A stretch of DNA of 64,000 nucleotides from Microcosmobacter sp040493455 (GTDB taxonomy: Bacteria; Bacteroidota; Bacteroidia; Flavobacteriales; Flavobacteriaceae), in NCBI RefSeq assembly GCF_040493455.1, contig NZ_JANFDA010000003.1, positions 1 to 64,000 on the forward strand, given 5' to 3'. The notes under the pieces are model-generated. The model made no database searches. It saw only the letters and a list, made by a program, of their open reading frames with translations, and was not told the origin of the DNA. Shown here one piece after another: positions 26,755 to 35,849 of the stretch. Every line of letters begins with the position of its first letter. Position 1 is the first letter of the stretch. The position numbers were made by a program, and so were the translations under genes.

Positions 26755-27224
26755 GTATTGATATTTAGTTGTTTCTTAAAGCAAAGGCTATTGGCGACAC
26801 CAATATATTGCCCATAGTTTTCAATCTGAGTGTATCCATTTTTCTGATAAAAATTTACAGCTTCAAATTGACGTTTACCAGTTTCGAGAATACAAGCTCC
26901 ATAACCAAGTTCTTTAGCCCATTGTTCTAATTCTATGATCACATTACGAGCAAATCCTTGTCCTCGATACTGAGGTAATGTATACATTCTTTTGATTTCT
27001 ACTGAACCTTCATCAAAGGGTCGAAATGCACCACAAGCTACAGCCTCACTATTGCTGTAAATAACGATTACGTTTTGTAGCGTTTCAATAGAATTGTATT
27101 GGTTATAAAAATCGTGTTCGTCACCATCAGTAACTCTTAGGTAGGCATCTAGTTGCGCCACCAGATTTATGAAATCTTCATTTTTAGAGTTGGTACGAAC
27201 TGTTTTCACTGTGTTATTCTTCAA
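26751..27224 (-). CDS. GNAT family N-acetyltransferase
   Basis: A 157-residue acetyl-CoA-dependent transferase. It shows the acetyl-CoA pocket RMYTLPQYRGQGFARNVIIELE near residue 85, AVACGAFRPF before it and the final NFYQKNGYTQIENYGQYIG motif. The layout is close to YesJ/ArgA-like single-domain GNATs; the acceptor cannot be told from sequence. The gene overlaps ctaA by 4 bases and the end of the upstream nucleotidyltransferase by 11, so it is part of a dense transcription unit. Confidence 0.9.
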   Translation of the reverse strand: MKNNTVKTVRTNSKNEDFINLVAQLDAYLRVTDGDEHDFYNQYNSIETLQNVIVIYSNSEAVACGAFRPFDEGSVEIKRMYTLPQYRGQGFARNVIIELEQWAKELGYGACILETGKRQFEAVNFYQKNGYTQIENYGQYIGVANSLCFKKQLNINT

Positions 27225-28632
27225 TAGTCAATCCTAAGGCCAATCCTTTTTTTCTCATAAGCTCTAAAGCTGCTTCGCGTTCGTTTGGGATTTCGCCTTC
27301 AAGAATCGCTTCTTTAATTGTTTCCTTAATAATGCCTATCTCTTTTGAAGGTTTTATGCTGAAGGTTTTCATGATGTCTTCACCACTAACTGGTGGTTGA
27401 AAATTGCGAATATGATCGCGCTCTTCAACTTCAACAATTTTTTGACGAACAACCTTGAAGTTATTATGGTACTTCTTAAAACGCTTAGGGTTCTTGGTTG
27501 TAATATCTGCTTCGCACAAGGTCATTAAATCTTCAACATAGTCACCAGCATCAAAAACCAATCGCCTTACAGCTGAGTCTGTAACAATATCTTGCGAAAG
27601 GACTATTGGTCTAGAACTCATCAGTACCATCTTCTGCACAAACTTCATCTTGTCATTCAAAGGCATTTTTAAACGCTTGAAGAGTCTATACACCATTTTT
27701 GAGCCTTCAAATTCATGACCATGGAATGTCCAGCCGACTTTTTTACTGAACTTTTTAGTTGGTGCTTTTCCAATATCATGCAGCAAAGCTGCCCAACGTA
27801 ACCATAGATTGTCTGTGGTCTTAGCAATATTGTCCACAACTTCTAGCGTGTGATAAAAGTTGTCTTTATGCTTTTGACCTTCTACCTCTTCAACACCTTT
27901 GAGTGCAAGAAGCTCTGGCATTATATGATCTAACAATCCTGTTTTTTCAAGTAATAAGAAACCTATTGATGGTACATCGCTCGATAGGATTTTATTGAGC
28001 TCGGTAACGATACGTTCCTTGGTAATAATCTTTATACGATCCTTATTCTTCGCAATAGCATTTAGAGATTGTGTTTCGATGTTAAAGTTTAATTGCGTTG
28101 CAAACCGAATGGCGCGCATCATACGCAATGGATCATCAGAATACGTAATATCTGGATCTAAAGGTGTTCTAATTATTTTTTGATCCAAATCCTTTATGCC
28201 ATCAAATGGATCTAGTAAATTGCCATAATGTGCTTTAGAAAGGTTTAGTGCCAGTGCATTAATGGTAAAGTCTCTTCTATTTTGATCATCTTCTAAAGTA
28301 CCATTTTCTACAACTGGGTTTCTGCTATCTTCATTATAACTTTCTTTACGAGCACCAACAAATTCTATTTCAATATCGTCATGGCGAAGCATTGCTGTAC
28401 CATAGGTTTTGAAGATTTGAACCTTTGGGTTTTCGGGTAGTAGTTCTGCAACTTTTTTGGCTAACTCAATACCACTTCCTACTGCAACGACATCAATATC
28501 TTTTGCAGCACCACGCTGTAAAATATGATCTCTAACAAAACCACCAATAACGTAGCTGTCTACATTGAGTTCTTGTGCAGCTTCAGAAATGACATTAAAT
28601 ATATTATGTTGTAATGCGTCTTTGTAATTCAT
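27214..28632 (-). CDS. CCA tRNA nucleotidyltransferase family enzyme with HD domain
   Basis: The 472-residue protein belongs to the class II nucleotidyltransferases that add or repair the CCA end of tRNA. The head domain shows YVIGGFVRDHIL, the metal acids in DIDVVAVG, and the NRRDFTINALALNL motif near 148; a neck region follows, with DPLRMMRAIRFATQL near 175. The C-terminal half has an HD phosphohydrolase domain (LLHDIGKAPT, HGHEFEGSKM). The family in this phylum may act as full CCA-adding enzyme or split A-adding enzyme; sequence reading alone does not decide. It is flanked by tsaC and a GNAT gene. Confidence 0.9.
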   Translation of the reverse strand: MNYKDALQHNIFNVISEAAQELNVDSYVIGGFVRDHILQRGAAKDIDVVAVGSGIELAKKVAELLPENPKVQIFKTYGTAMLRHDDIEIEFVGARKESYNEDSRNPVVENGTLEDDQNRRDFTINALALNLSKAHYGNLLDPFDGIKDLDQKIIRTPLDPDITYSDDPLRMMRAIRFATQLNFNIETQSLNAIAKNKDRIKIITKERIVTELNKILSSDVPSIGFLLLEKTGLLDHIMPELLALKGVEEVEGQKHKDNFYHTLEVVDNIAKTTDNLWLRWAALLHDIGKAPTKKFSKKVGWTFHGHEFEGSKMVYRLFKRLKMPLNDKMKFVQKMVLMSSRPIVLSQDIVTDSAVRRLVFDAGDYVEDLMTLCEADITTKNPKRFKKYHNNFKVVRQKIVEVEERDHIRNFQPPVSGEDIMKTFSIKPSKEIGIIKETIKEAILEGEIPNEREAALELMRKKGLALGLTIEE

Positions 28633-28670
28633 TAAATACCAAATTGAAATTTGGGATTATGTTTCAGGGC

Positions 28671-29231
28671 TTATTGGCGAATCACTTTTACCATACCATC
28701 TCCACTCAACTTAATAATAGCGGACGGTTTGGTATTCTTTTTTTCGCTTTGCAAATTTACGACATAGTCTACGCCTTTTAAAATATCATCGCTTATTTCT
28801 TTGAACGATTTTGGAGTGGGTTCATTGGAGATATTTGCTGATGTTGATACTAGAGGGCGTCTGAGTCTTTTAATGAGATTATGGGCAAATCCAGACCGAA
28901 CAACTCTTATTGCTAAGGTATTATCATTGGCGATGAGGTTTTCTGCAACGCCTTTGGGTCTATCGTAGATAATCGTAGTGGGTTTATTGGCGTATTTCAA
29001 GATGTCATAGGCGACCTCAGGAACATCTTCGACATAGTGTTGCAGCATTTTAAAATCGGAAACTAAACATATCATAGTCTTACTTTCCTCACGCTTTTTT
29101 AGCTCAAAGATGTTTTGGATACCTTCATAGTTTGTAGCATCACATCCAATTCCCCAAACAGTATCTGTAGGGTAGAGGATAGTGCCTCCTTTTTTGAGTA
29201 TTGCTAATGCGTCTTGAATCTCCTTCTCCAC
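28671..29231 (-). CDS. tsaC: L-threonylcarbamoyladenylate synthase (YrdC/Sua5 type)
   Basis: The enzyme makes threonylcarbamoyl-AMP from threonine, bicarbonate and ATP, the first step of the t6A modification of tRNAs that read ANN codons. The 186-residue protein has the YrdC signature: GGTILYPTDTVWGIGCDA near residue 14, KKREESKTMICLV near 46, and PLVSTSANISNEPTP near 128. It lacks the extra Sua5 C-terminal domain. It sits 3 bases after the methyltransferase gene and before the CCA enzyme, so two tRNA-processing genes are neighbours. Confidence 0.94.
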   Translation of the reverse strand: MEKEIQDALAILKKGGTILYPTDTVWGIGCDATNYEGIQNIFELKKREESKTMICLVSDFKMLQHYVEDVPEVAYDILKYANKPTTIIYDRPKGVAENLIANDNTLAIRVVRSGFAHNLIKRLRRPLVSTSANISNEPTPKSFKEISDDILKGVDYVVNLQSEKKNTKPSAIIKLSGDGMVKVIRQ

Positions 29232-29234
29232 AGG

Positions 29235-30218
29235 TTATGATTTTTTTCTTAGATAGAAAATTGCCTGATCACCTCTTCCTTCTTTATTTAGAGCTTTGGC
29301 TTTACTAGTATATTGACGCTTTAAAGATTTCCAGAGCTTCTTAACTTCTGGCTTACTTCGTTCACTTAGCGAGATATCTTGCTTGTATAATTCGCTTCCT
29401 GCAAATTGAAAATATGTTGAATCGTAGTCTACTTTGAAGAGTTCCAAATTGGTTTGACCTGCTAAGATATCTATGCTTTCTTTGGAATGTAAAAAGAAAT
29501 GTCTCGGTGCATCAAGTTGTACCCAGAGTTCTCTGTAATGCTCCCAAGCATAAGATGAAACTGTAGGGATTCGCAGTATGCAAACACCATCTTCAGTTAA
29601 TAAATCATAAATTTTTTCTAGATTTTCTTTAGGATCACTTAAATGCTCAAAGGCATGATGATACGTAATGAAATCCCATTTCCCTTCCATGGAAAAAACG
29701 TCTGCTGCTTTTATTTCCAGACCATTGTCGTATTGAATATCCTCAGCAAGGTAAGGATCACAACCTAATATATTTTTGAAGCCACTCATAGCTAAAGGAT
29801 ACAAGAAATGTTCTCCATTACCGCAACCTACATCCAGAATCTTACTTTCAGTATTAATGTTGAGTCCAGAAAAAATATCATACCCTTTAGTTCCGAATAA
29901 GCTTAAAAATAATTTTTGTAATCCGTTTTGCCTAAGTGCAGTATACTTATATCGCTTTAATGCTAAATTACCTTTTAGGCTTCTGAAAATTTTGCCATCG
30001 TATTTTGAAAAGCTATAGTAGTCATTAGGATAATAGTCGCCAATATTATTAGGGAATTCAACAATTTGAAGGCACTTGCAATTTGAGCATTGAAAATACT
30101 CAAACGTTTCTCTTTTACCATACATCATTTCTTTAGCTATGATGTTCCTAGTGTTTCCTTCAGAATTATTGCAAACTCTACAGTGTAACGAATTGTCAAT
30201 TGTTTCTTTATGAGTCAT
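29235..30218 (-). CDS. Class I SAM-dependent methyltransferase with N-terminal Cys cluster
   Basis: The 327-residue protein opens with a putative zinc site (CRVCNN near residue 14 and CSNCKC near 43), as in sugar or lipid methyltransferases found in surface polysaccharide clusters. The SAM-binding motif I is ILDVGCGNGEHFLYPL near 127, followed by ITYHHAFEHLSDP near 185 and a C-terminal segment with APRHFFLHSKESI. The neighbours upstream are two glycosyltransferases, which points to methylation of a surface sugar. The substrate is not known. Confidence 0.85.
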   Translation of the reverse strand: MTHKETIDNSLHCRVCNNSEGNTRNIIAKEMMYGKRETFEYFQCSNCKCLQIVEFPNNIGDYYPNDYYSFSKYDGKIFRSLKGNLALKRYKYTALRQNGLQKLFLSLFGTKGYDIFSGLNINTESKILDVGCGNGEHFLYPLAMSGFKNILGCDPYLAEDIQYDNGLEIKAADVFSMEGKWDFITYHHAFEHLSDPKENLEKIYDLLTEDGVCILRIPTVSSYAWEHYRELWVQLDAPRHFFLHSKESIDILAGQTNLELFKVDYDSTYFQFAGSELYKQDISLSERSKPEVKKLWKSLKRQYTSKAKALNKEGRGDQAIFYLRKKS

Positions 30219-30223
30219 TTGTA

Positions 30224-31114
30224 CTATTGCTTATTTTTTAAGGATTGAGCTCTCATATTTGGATTCAAAAATAATGGAATTAGTTTCCATTTTTTGGGTT
30301 TAAAAAGCATTGAAACGATTAGATATAGCCTAATTATCAACGCATTAAAAAAACCATAATTCTTTCTAATTACATACAGATACGAGATAAAACTTTCTCT
30401 TACAATGGCCATAGATTTTTTTGTACTCGCTCCAACGATATGTTCAATTTTAGCCTCAGAAACCAACATGGTTTTGTAACCTGCATTGAGAAGCCTTTGG
30501 CATATATCCATTTCTTCAAAATAAAGAAAAATATTTGTGTCAAAGCCACCAACCAGATTAAACGCATCACTTCTAAAAAACATAAGCGCACCATTAACCC
30601 AATTTACTTCGAGAGGTGTCTCGTATTCTAGTTTGCGATTAGGATATTTCTTTGGATCACGCTTTTCAAGATGTCGTCTTCCGAATAGTAGTCGTCTAAG
30701 CCTTTTATTGTGATCGAACGAAGGAACAAACTTGCCATCTTCATCATAGTTTTGGGCTGTAATTACACCAACTTTAGGATTGGATTCCATAAAATTGAAC
30801 AGCAAGCTCATGCAGTCATTCAAAAAGAAAGCATCACTATTGAGAAATAGCAAATATTTAGAAGATGCATAGGCAGCTCCAAACATATTGCCGCCACCAA
30901 ATCCTGTATTGACTTTGCTTCTGTATAGCGACACATTTTCTCGCTTTGGTAATTGAGATTTTAAATCATTGTAATCATCGAGTTCAGAGGCATTGTCTAC
31001 AACGATGATTTCATAAGAAACCGACGAAGCAGTTTTATTGATAACAGTCTCAATACACTTTAATGTATATGAAGCTGTGTTGTAGTTGATGATTATTACG
31101 GAAACGTCTTTCAT
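30224..31114 (-). CDS. Family 2 glycosyltransferase (rhamnosyltransferase-like)
   Basis: A 296-residue cytoplasmic, membrane-associated enzyme of the GT-A fold. The start VSVIIINYNTASYTLKCIET is typical of GT2; VDNASELDD and the acid motif FLNSDAFF (residues near 92) bind the nucleotide sugar and metal, and WVNGALMFFRSDAF with FDTNIFLYFEEMDICQRL near 190 matches the catalytic ED region. A hydrophobic segment near 255-275 may anchor it. It lies between a GT4 enzyme and a methyltransferase in one direction. A role in LPS or exopolysaccharide assembly is inferred. Confidence 0.88.
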   Translation of the reverse strand: MKDVSVIIINYNTASYTLKCIETVINKTASSVSYEIIVVDNASELDDYNDLKSQLPKRENVSLYRSKVNTGFGGGNMFGAAYASSKYLLFLNSDAFFLNDCMSLLFNFMESNPKVGVITAQNYDEDGKFVPSFDHNKRLRRLLFGRRHLEKRDPKKYPNRKLEYETPLEVNWVNGALMFFRSDAFNLVGGFDTNIFLYFEEMDICQRLLNAGYKTMLVSEAKIEHIVGASTKKSMAIVRESFISYLYVIRKNYGFFNALIIRLYLIVSMLFKPKKWKLIPLFLNPNMRAQSLKNKQ

Positions 31115-32194
31115 TTAGTTTTTTACTTGTAAGACAGACTTATATACGTTTAAATACTCTCTCGCAGCATTTTCCCAATTATATGATTTTGCTCTTTGTA
31201 TGTACCAATCTGTGTAAAACTCAATATTCGATTTTACTTTGCTCATGCCATCTTTAACAATGTTAGCCATATATTCTGGATCATAGTGATCCCAATAAAA
31301 TGAATGCTCGCCTCCAATTTCGGGCAAAGAGGTATTATTAGACAAGAAAGCTGGCTTACCAAATGTCATGGCTTCAATTGGAGGAAAGCCAAAACCTTCA
31401 CGTAATGATGGAAATACCAAAGCATCGCAATGCTTATATAAATATTGCTTTTCTAGATTATCTATTTTTCCAGTTAACATAACTCTATCATTCATCTGAT
31501 ATTCCACTACTGTATCTCTCAGTTTTTGAGCGTAAGCTGAAGTATTGTTTCCAGCGAGGACAAGATTATAATCTGGTAAATACCTAAGCATTTCAACAAG
31601 GCTCAAAAAGTTTTTTCGTTCAGTAAAGTCTCCTATGCTAAATAGATAGGGTTTAGTAATATTTATTTTTGAAGAGAAATCTTCTGTAATTGTAATTTCG
31701 TCTAAAGGGTTTCCATTATAGATGACATATTCGGGGACATCAGGAACGTCGAAATGTTTGTGCGTATCCTGTTTAGCGAATTCGGAAATATAGACAATAG
31801 CATCACTTCGGTTTAGTTTCTTTTGAAACCTTTGCTTTTCTTCTGCTTGTTTTTTGCTAGTGTTTTCTGTAGTAAAATGAACATCATGAACGGTGAGCAC
31901 ATAAGGAATATCATAGAATGGTTCTACTTTGATATTTTGGTTCATGCTATGCCATAGATCATATTTTTTCCTAATCCTAAAAGGCTTATGTCTTGTTATG
32001 GATTTGTACTTATTATATTGAAATGAATCACCAAACTCTTGCTTCGCCTCATCTATGCTTTTCACATTCAAAACGATATTAAGCTCATCTTCAGATATAT
32101 TCTGCAGCGCTTTAATAAGCTTGTAATTAAACTGCCCAAAGCCTGAGAATCTGTTTTTTAAATTATGACTTTCAAGAAATACAGTTGGTTTCAT
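31115..32194 (-). CDS. Family 4 glycosyltransferase
   Basis: A 359-residue GT-B enzyme. The donor-binding part shows PYLFSIGDFTERKNFLSLVEML near residue 195 and the retaining-GT motif LREGFGFPPIEAMTFGKPAFLS near 275 with its two Glu residues. The N-terminal half has WHSMNQN and VLTVHDVHF, which face the acceptor. It is the first gene of an eight-gene minus-strand series that runs without a terminator to 25.2 kb. The acceptor sugar cannot be named, but the neighbours suggest LPS core or a related glycan. Confidence 0.9.
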   Translation of the reverse strand: MKPTVFLESHNLKNRFSGFGQFNYKLIKALQNISEDELNIVLNVKSIDEAKQEFGDSFQYNKYKSITRHKPFRIRKKYDLWHSMNQNIKVEPFYDIPYVLTVHDVHFTTENTSKKQAEEKQRFQKKLNRSDAIVYISEFAKQDTHKHFDVPDVPEYVIYNGNPLDEITITEDFSSKINITKPYLFSIGDFTERKNFLSLVEMLRYLPDYNLVLAGNNTSAYAQKLRDTVVEYQMNDRVMLTGKIDNLEKQYLYKHCDALVFPSLREGFGFPPIEAMTFGKPAFLSNNTSLPEIGGEHSFYWDHYDPEYMANIVKDGMSKVKSNIEFYTDWYIQRAKSYNWENAAREYLNVYKSVLQVKN

Positions 32195-32324
32195 TTAGTC
32201 AATGTTTCTGTATGTAATATTTAGTGTAGAGATTAATCGTGGGTAAAAGTAATCATTTTAAAGGAGTAAATGCGCCAGTTTTATTCTGAAGAAGAACAGA
32301 TGTAATTCTTTAAACTGTATAATG

Positions 32325-32355
32325 TTGAATAGTTTTATTACTGATTGTATATTTG
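32325..32355 (+). promoter_or_regulatory. Putative promoter of the Kdo-kinase-like gene
   Basis: TTG at 32325-32327 and the -7 box TATATTTG at 32348-32355 are spaced by 20 bases; the GTG start follows 37 bases after the box. It lies in the 198-base divergent gap between the GT4 and kinase genes. Confidence 0.55.
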
Positions 32356-32392
32356 ATTTTTCATAAGTAGTTTCCAACTAATAAAATTATAA

Positions 32393-33160
32393 GTGCCTTT
32401 AACTAAGCAAATACATAATGAGTTTAAGCAACAAGAAACTCAACTAGATAATATTATCACAAATTTTGATGTTGAAGGTGAACCATTTGGAAATCAGGAT
32501 AGGAATTCTTTAAAACTTTTTAATCTTGAAGGATTAACGCTAAATGTGAAGTCGTTCAGGGTTCCAAATATATTCAATCAAATTGCTTATAGATTCCTTC
32601 GGAAAAGCAAAGCCCAACGCTCTTTCGAATATGCGGTAAGACTCACAGAATTAAGTATAGGAACACCTCAACCCATCGCATTTTATGAGTTTACTACTGC
32701 GTTTCTTTTTAAAAAGAGTTACTACATCAGTGAACAGCAAGATTGCGATATTACCTATAGAGAACTCACCTTTGATTTTGATTACCCAAATCATGAAGAA
32801 ATCCTAAGAGCTTTCACGAGATTCACTTACAATCTTCATGAGAATAATGTCCTTTTTTTGGACCATTCACCAGGAAACACATTAATACAAAAAGTAGGCG
32901 ACGCGTATCAGTTTTATTTAGTTGATCTTAATAGAATGGCTTTTAAAGAGCTAGATTTTGAAACTAGAATCAAGAATTTTTCACGATTAACGATACACAA
33001 GTCCATGGTTGAGATCATGAGTGATGAATATGCCAAATGCATTAACGTAGACTATAAAAAGGTTTTCAACTTAATGTGGCAAGAAACTGAAGCGTTTCAA
33101 GAGCGATTTCATAGAAAGAGGAGGTTGAAGAAGAAATTAAAGTTCTGGAAATCTAGCTAA
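32393..33160 (+). CDS. Kdo/LPS core kinase-like protein
   Basis: The 255-residue protein has a protein-kinase-like fold of the InaA/WaaP/KdkA group, which phosphorylates LPS inner-core sugars. The likely catalytic loop is FLDHSPGNTLIQ near residue 160, with Asp and Asn in the usual spacing, and YLVDLNRMAFK near 180 takes the DFG position. The N-lobe has KSFRVPNIFNQIAYRFLRKSKAQRS with a possible ATP-binding Lys. The start is a GTG at 32393; no in-frame ATG is near. It is convergent with, and overlaps by 4 bases, the following GT2 gene. Substrate assignment rests on family and context. Confidence 0.82.
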   Translation: MPLTKQIHNEFKQQETQLDNIITNFDVEGEPFGNQDRNSLKLFNLEGLTLNVKSFRVPNIFNQIAYRFLRKSKAQRSFEYAVRLTELSIGTPQPIAFYEFTTAFLFKKSYYISEQQDCDITYRELTFDFDYPNHEEILRAFTRFTYNLHENNVLFLDHSPGNTLIQKVGDAYQFYLVDLNRMAFKELDFETRIKNFSRLTIHKSMVEIMSDEYAKCINVDYKKVFNLMWQETEAFQERFHRKRRLKKKLKFWKSS

Positions 33161-33918
33161 GTATTCTTCTTTATTAGTTCTCTGAGTTTAGCATATTTGA
33201 GAAAGGTTAAGTTTCCTGTTTGATAACAAATCATAAATCCATTAAAACCGTCCAAAAACCCTAGTCTTAGAAAGTATGCTTTGAAAAAAGCCCAGAAAGG
33301 ATTCCACAATATTTTCCACATAGGTGCTTTTTTACCCAACTCAAAATAAGATTGTGCGGAAATAGAAGAGAACAGCTCCATTTTGTTATTAAACTCCGAA
33401 TAGGTCTGATATGGCCAATGCAAAATATCTCCATTCAAAAATCCAATAGGAGCTTTTGGATCATTGAGTTTTACGGTTTCATGTATTTTATGACCTCCCC
33501 ATTGAGCTTTTTGTCGATTAAAAACTCTAAGCTTTTTGTTAGGGTACCAATCGGAATGTTTTATCCATTGACCGCATAAATTATTGAAACGGTTTGCAAA
33601 ATACCCATCATGAGTCCAGTTGGACTTTAAGTCGAGTATTGATTTTTGAAGTGGTTCAGAAAGAGATTCATCACCATCTAATGAGACAATATAATCATGA
33701 CTAGCATGTTTAAGGGCAAAGTTTTTTTGCTCTACATAACCAAGAAATTCCTGCTCAATGAATGTTACATTATAAGCTTCACAAATAGATTTTGTCTTAT
33801 CTGTAGAGAATGAATCTACGACAACAATCTCGTCAACAACCTTAGATAGTGATTGCAAACAGGTTTCAATATACCTTTCTTCGTTAAAGGTGATTATCAC
33901 ACCAGACAGTTTGATCAT
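33157..33918 (-). CDS. Family 2 glycosyltransferase, WaaE/KdtX-like LPS core type
   Basis: A 253-residue enzyme with LSGVIITFNEERYIETCLQSL at the start, VVDSFSTDKTKSI near 35, and VSLDGDESLSEPL near 92 holding the DxD motif. The IKHSDWYPNKKLRVFNRQ and WGGHKIHETV segments are typical of the WaaE/KdtX glucosyltransferases that modify the heptose of LPS inner core. A hydrophobic part near 205-225 (WKILWNPFWAFFKAYFL) could attach to the membrane. Its neighbours (a Kdo-kinase-like protein and a GT9 enzyme) fit LPS core assembly. Confidence 0.88.
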   Translation of the reverse strand: MIKLSGVIITFNEERYIETCLQSLSKVVDEIVVVDSFSTDKTKSICEAYNVTFIEQEFLGYVEQKNFALKHASHDYIVSLDGDESLSEPLQKSILDLKSNWTHDGYFANRFNNLCGQWIKHSDWYPNKKLRVFNRQKAQWGGHKIHETVKLNDPKAPIGFLNGDILHWPYQTYSEFNNKMELFSSISAQSYFELGKKAPMWKILWNPFWAFFKAYFLRLGFLDGFNGFMICYQTGNLTFLKYAKLRELIKKNT

Positions 33919-33949
33919 TGTTAATTAAATGTAGATTTGGTAAAAATAC

Positions 33950-33957
33950 TATTTTTG
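33950..33957 (+). promoter_or_regulatory. Putative -7 box of the GT2 gene at 33963
   Basis: TATTTTTG matches TAnnTTTG and ends only 5 bases before the chosen ATG, so the mRNA would be leaderless or nearly so. The gap between the two divergent GT2 genes is just 44 bases. Confidence 0.4.
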
Positions 33958-33962
33958 CGGTA

Positions 33963-34793
33963 ATGAAAGCACCCGAAATTTCAGTAGTAATCAGTACTTA
34001 TAATAGTCCTGAATGGTTGAAGAAAGTACTTTACAGTTACCAATTTCAAACATTTGCAGACTTTGAAGTTGTTATTGCGGATGATGGCTCTAACGAAGAA
34101 ACGAAACAGCTAATCGACAAGTTTACTGCTCAAGTTGATTTCCCAGTAAAGCATGTGTGGCATGAAGATAATGGGTTTCAAAAGACTATTATTTTAAATA
34201 AAGCATTGGTTGAATGTGATGCTGACTACGTACTTTTTACTGATGGGGATTGTGTTGCTAGATATGATTTTTTACAAACTCATATCGATCATCGGGCTAA
34301 AGGGATCTTTTTGTCAGGAGGCTATTTTAAATTACCAATGTCTATTTCAAAGTTAATTACGAAGGAGGATATTGAAAAAAGACATTGTTTTGATATAGAT
34401 TGGCTAAAAGCGAATGGCTTTAAATCATCTTTCAAGAATAATAAAATCACAGCTTCTGGTACGAAAGCAAAGTTGCTTAACTTTTTTACACCAACAAGAG
34501 CTTCTTGGAATGGGCATAATTCTTCTGGGTGGAAGGCAGATATCTTGGCAGTTAATGGCTTTGATGAGCGCATGCAGTATGGAGGAGAAGATAGAGAGTT
34601 GGGAGAACGTTTATTCAATCTTGGTATTAAGTCGAAGCAAATACGCTACAGTGCAATTTGTGTGCATTTAGACCATGCGAGAGGGTATGTGAAACCTGAA
34701 ATGATACAGAAGAACCTTGCTATAAGGGCTACTACTAAAAAAGAGAAACGTGTTTGGACTGATTATGGCATAAAAAAAAGTGCCAAAAGTTAA
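33963..34793 (+). CDS. Family 2 glycosyltransferase (galactosyltransferase-like C-terminus)
   Basis: A 276-residue GT-A enzyme: ISVVISTYNSPEWLKKVLYS at the start, VVIADDGSNEETKQLI near 39, FTDGDCVARYDFL near 87 as DxD motif, and NGFDERMQYGGEDRELGERL near 195, the acid-rich motif of the C-terminal galactosyltransferase-type region. I chose the ATG at 33963 (MKAPEISVV); a longer frame from 33918 would overlap the divergent gene's promoter. It is convergent with the GT9 gene and overlaps its end by 4 bases. Acceptor unknown. Confidence 0.88.
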   Translation: MKAPEISVVISTYNSPEWLKKVLYSYQFQTFADFEVVIADDGSNEETKQLIDKFTAQVDFPVKHVWHEDNGFQKTIILNKALVECDADYVLFTDGDCVARYDFLQTHIDHRAKGIFLSGGYFKLPMSISKLITKEDIEKRHCFDIDWLKANGFKSSFKNNKITASGTKAKLLNFFTPTRASWNGHNSSGWKADILAVNGFDERMQYGGEDRELGERLFNLGIKSKQIRYSAICVHLDHARGYVKPEMIQKNLAIRATTKKEKRVWTDYGIKKSAKS

Positions 34794-35848
34794 CTCAGAA
34801 AAGCAGACAATTTATCTTCAAATAGCTCTGGATTAAATTCCTTGTACAATGCTTCTGAGTTTTTCTTTAATTCTTTAAGGTGTGATACTGAGTTGTAATG
34901 TTCAGGTTTAAAATCATTTAAGTGTACAGAGATATGGTTACTACCATCATCAAACATATTCCACGCTTCTTTAATAATCCATGGTGAGAATATGGTAAAT
35001 GTAGGAATGTTGAGCGCTTTAGCCATATTCACCGCACCACCTTCATTGCCAATTAAGGCATCACAATGAGATGTAATTGCCAAGAAATCTCTGAGATTTT
35101 TGCCAAAAACATCAAAGAATATGTGATCTTGAACATGCTTATCACACAATTCATAAATCGCTCTAGCATCTTCAGCTTGTTTAGGAATATAATTAAACAA
35201 AATTTGAGAATCTGGTTTAGTATCGACAGTAGTTTTCAATACGCTAGCCATGTACTCAAAAGGGTATGTTTTTGATGCGCCACTTCCTAAAACGCTAATC
35301 ATATAAAGAGGCTTGCTCAAATTAATACCGTTGGTCGTTAGAAATGCTTTGGCATTATTCTTTTCCGAATCTGTTAAATAGATTTTTGGTTTGATAATCG
35401 TATCGTTCGATAAGCCCAAAGGTTCTAATAATTGTAGCCTGTTTTCTACAGCTAATCCTGCGTTTGTTTTGGGTTGCTTTGCTTCACGAAATGTATTTGT
35501 ATATAGAAAGGCGGTATAGCTTTTATGTTTTGAAATTCTTTTTTTTGCTTTTGAAAAGAATGTCATCAAATTGCTCGAGGTTTTAGAATATACATCTATA
35601 ACGACATCATACTTTTCTTTTTTGATATGCTTTAAAAAACTATAAAACTTCGATTTGCTTTTTTCAATATCTGGAGAAACAAAAAGGAATTGATCAATAA
35701 ATGGGTTATTCTCTACAACAGGATAAGTGTGACTATTAATAACATAATGTAATTCAGCATTGTTGTACTTACTTTTTATAGCTTCAAAAAGAATACTACT
35801 AGTAAGCACATCGCCAATCATTTTTTGTTGTATGATCAATACCTTCAT
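34790..35848 (-). CDS. Family 9 glycosyltransferase (heptosyltransferase-like)
   Basis: A 352-residue GT-B enzyme that starts MKVLIIQQKMIGDVLTSSILFEAIK, the hallmark of GT9 ADP-heptose:LPS heptosyltransferases. The C-terminal half has SVLGSGASKTYPFEYMA near 185 and CDALIGNEGGAVNMAKALNIPTFTIFSPW near 265, the donor-binding Glu-Gly-Gly region. It lies 1 base after the dapD gene's end... on the same strand, so the two may share a transcript. Transfer of a heptose or related sugar to LPS core is likely from family and context; the exact sugar is not certain in Bacteroidota. Confidence 0.9.
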   Translation of the reverse strand: MKVLIIQQKMIGDVLTSSILFEAIKSKYNNAELHYVINSHTYPVVENNPFIDQFLFVSPDIEKSKSKFYSFLKHIKKEKYDVVIDVYSKTSSNLMTFFSKAKKRISKHKSYTAFLYTNTFREAKQPKTNAGLAVENRLQLLEPLGLSNDTIIKPKIYLTDSEKNNAKAFLTTNGINLSKPLYMISVLGSGASKTYPFEYMASVLKTTVDTKPDSQILFNYIPKQAEDARAIYELCDKHVQDHIFFDVFGKNLRDFLAITSHCDALIGNEGGAVNMAKALNIPTFTIFSPWIIKEAWNMFDDGSNHISVHLNDFKPEHYNSVSHLKELKKNSEALYKEFNPELFEDKLSAFLS

Positions 35849-35849
35849 A

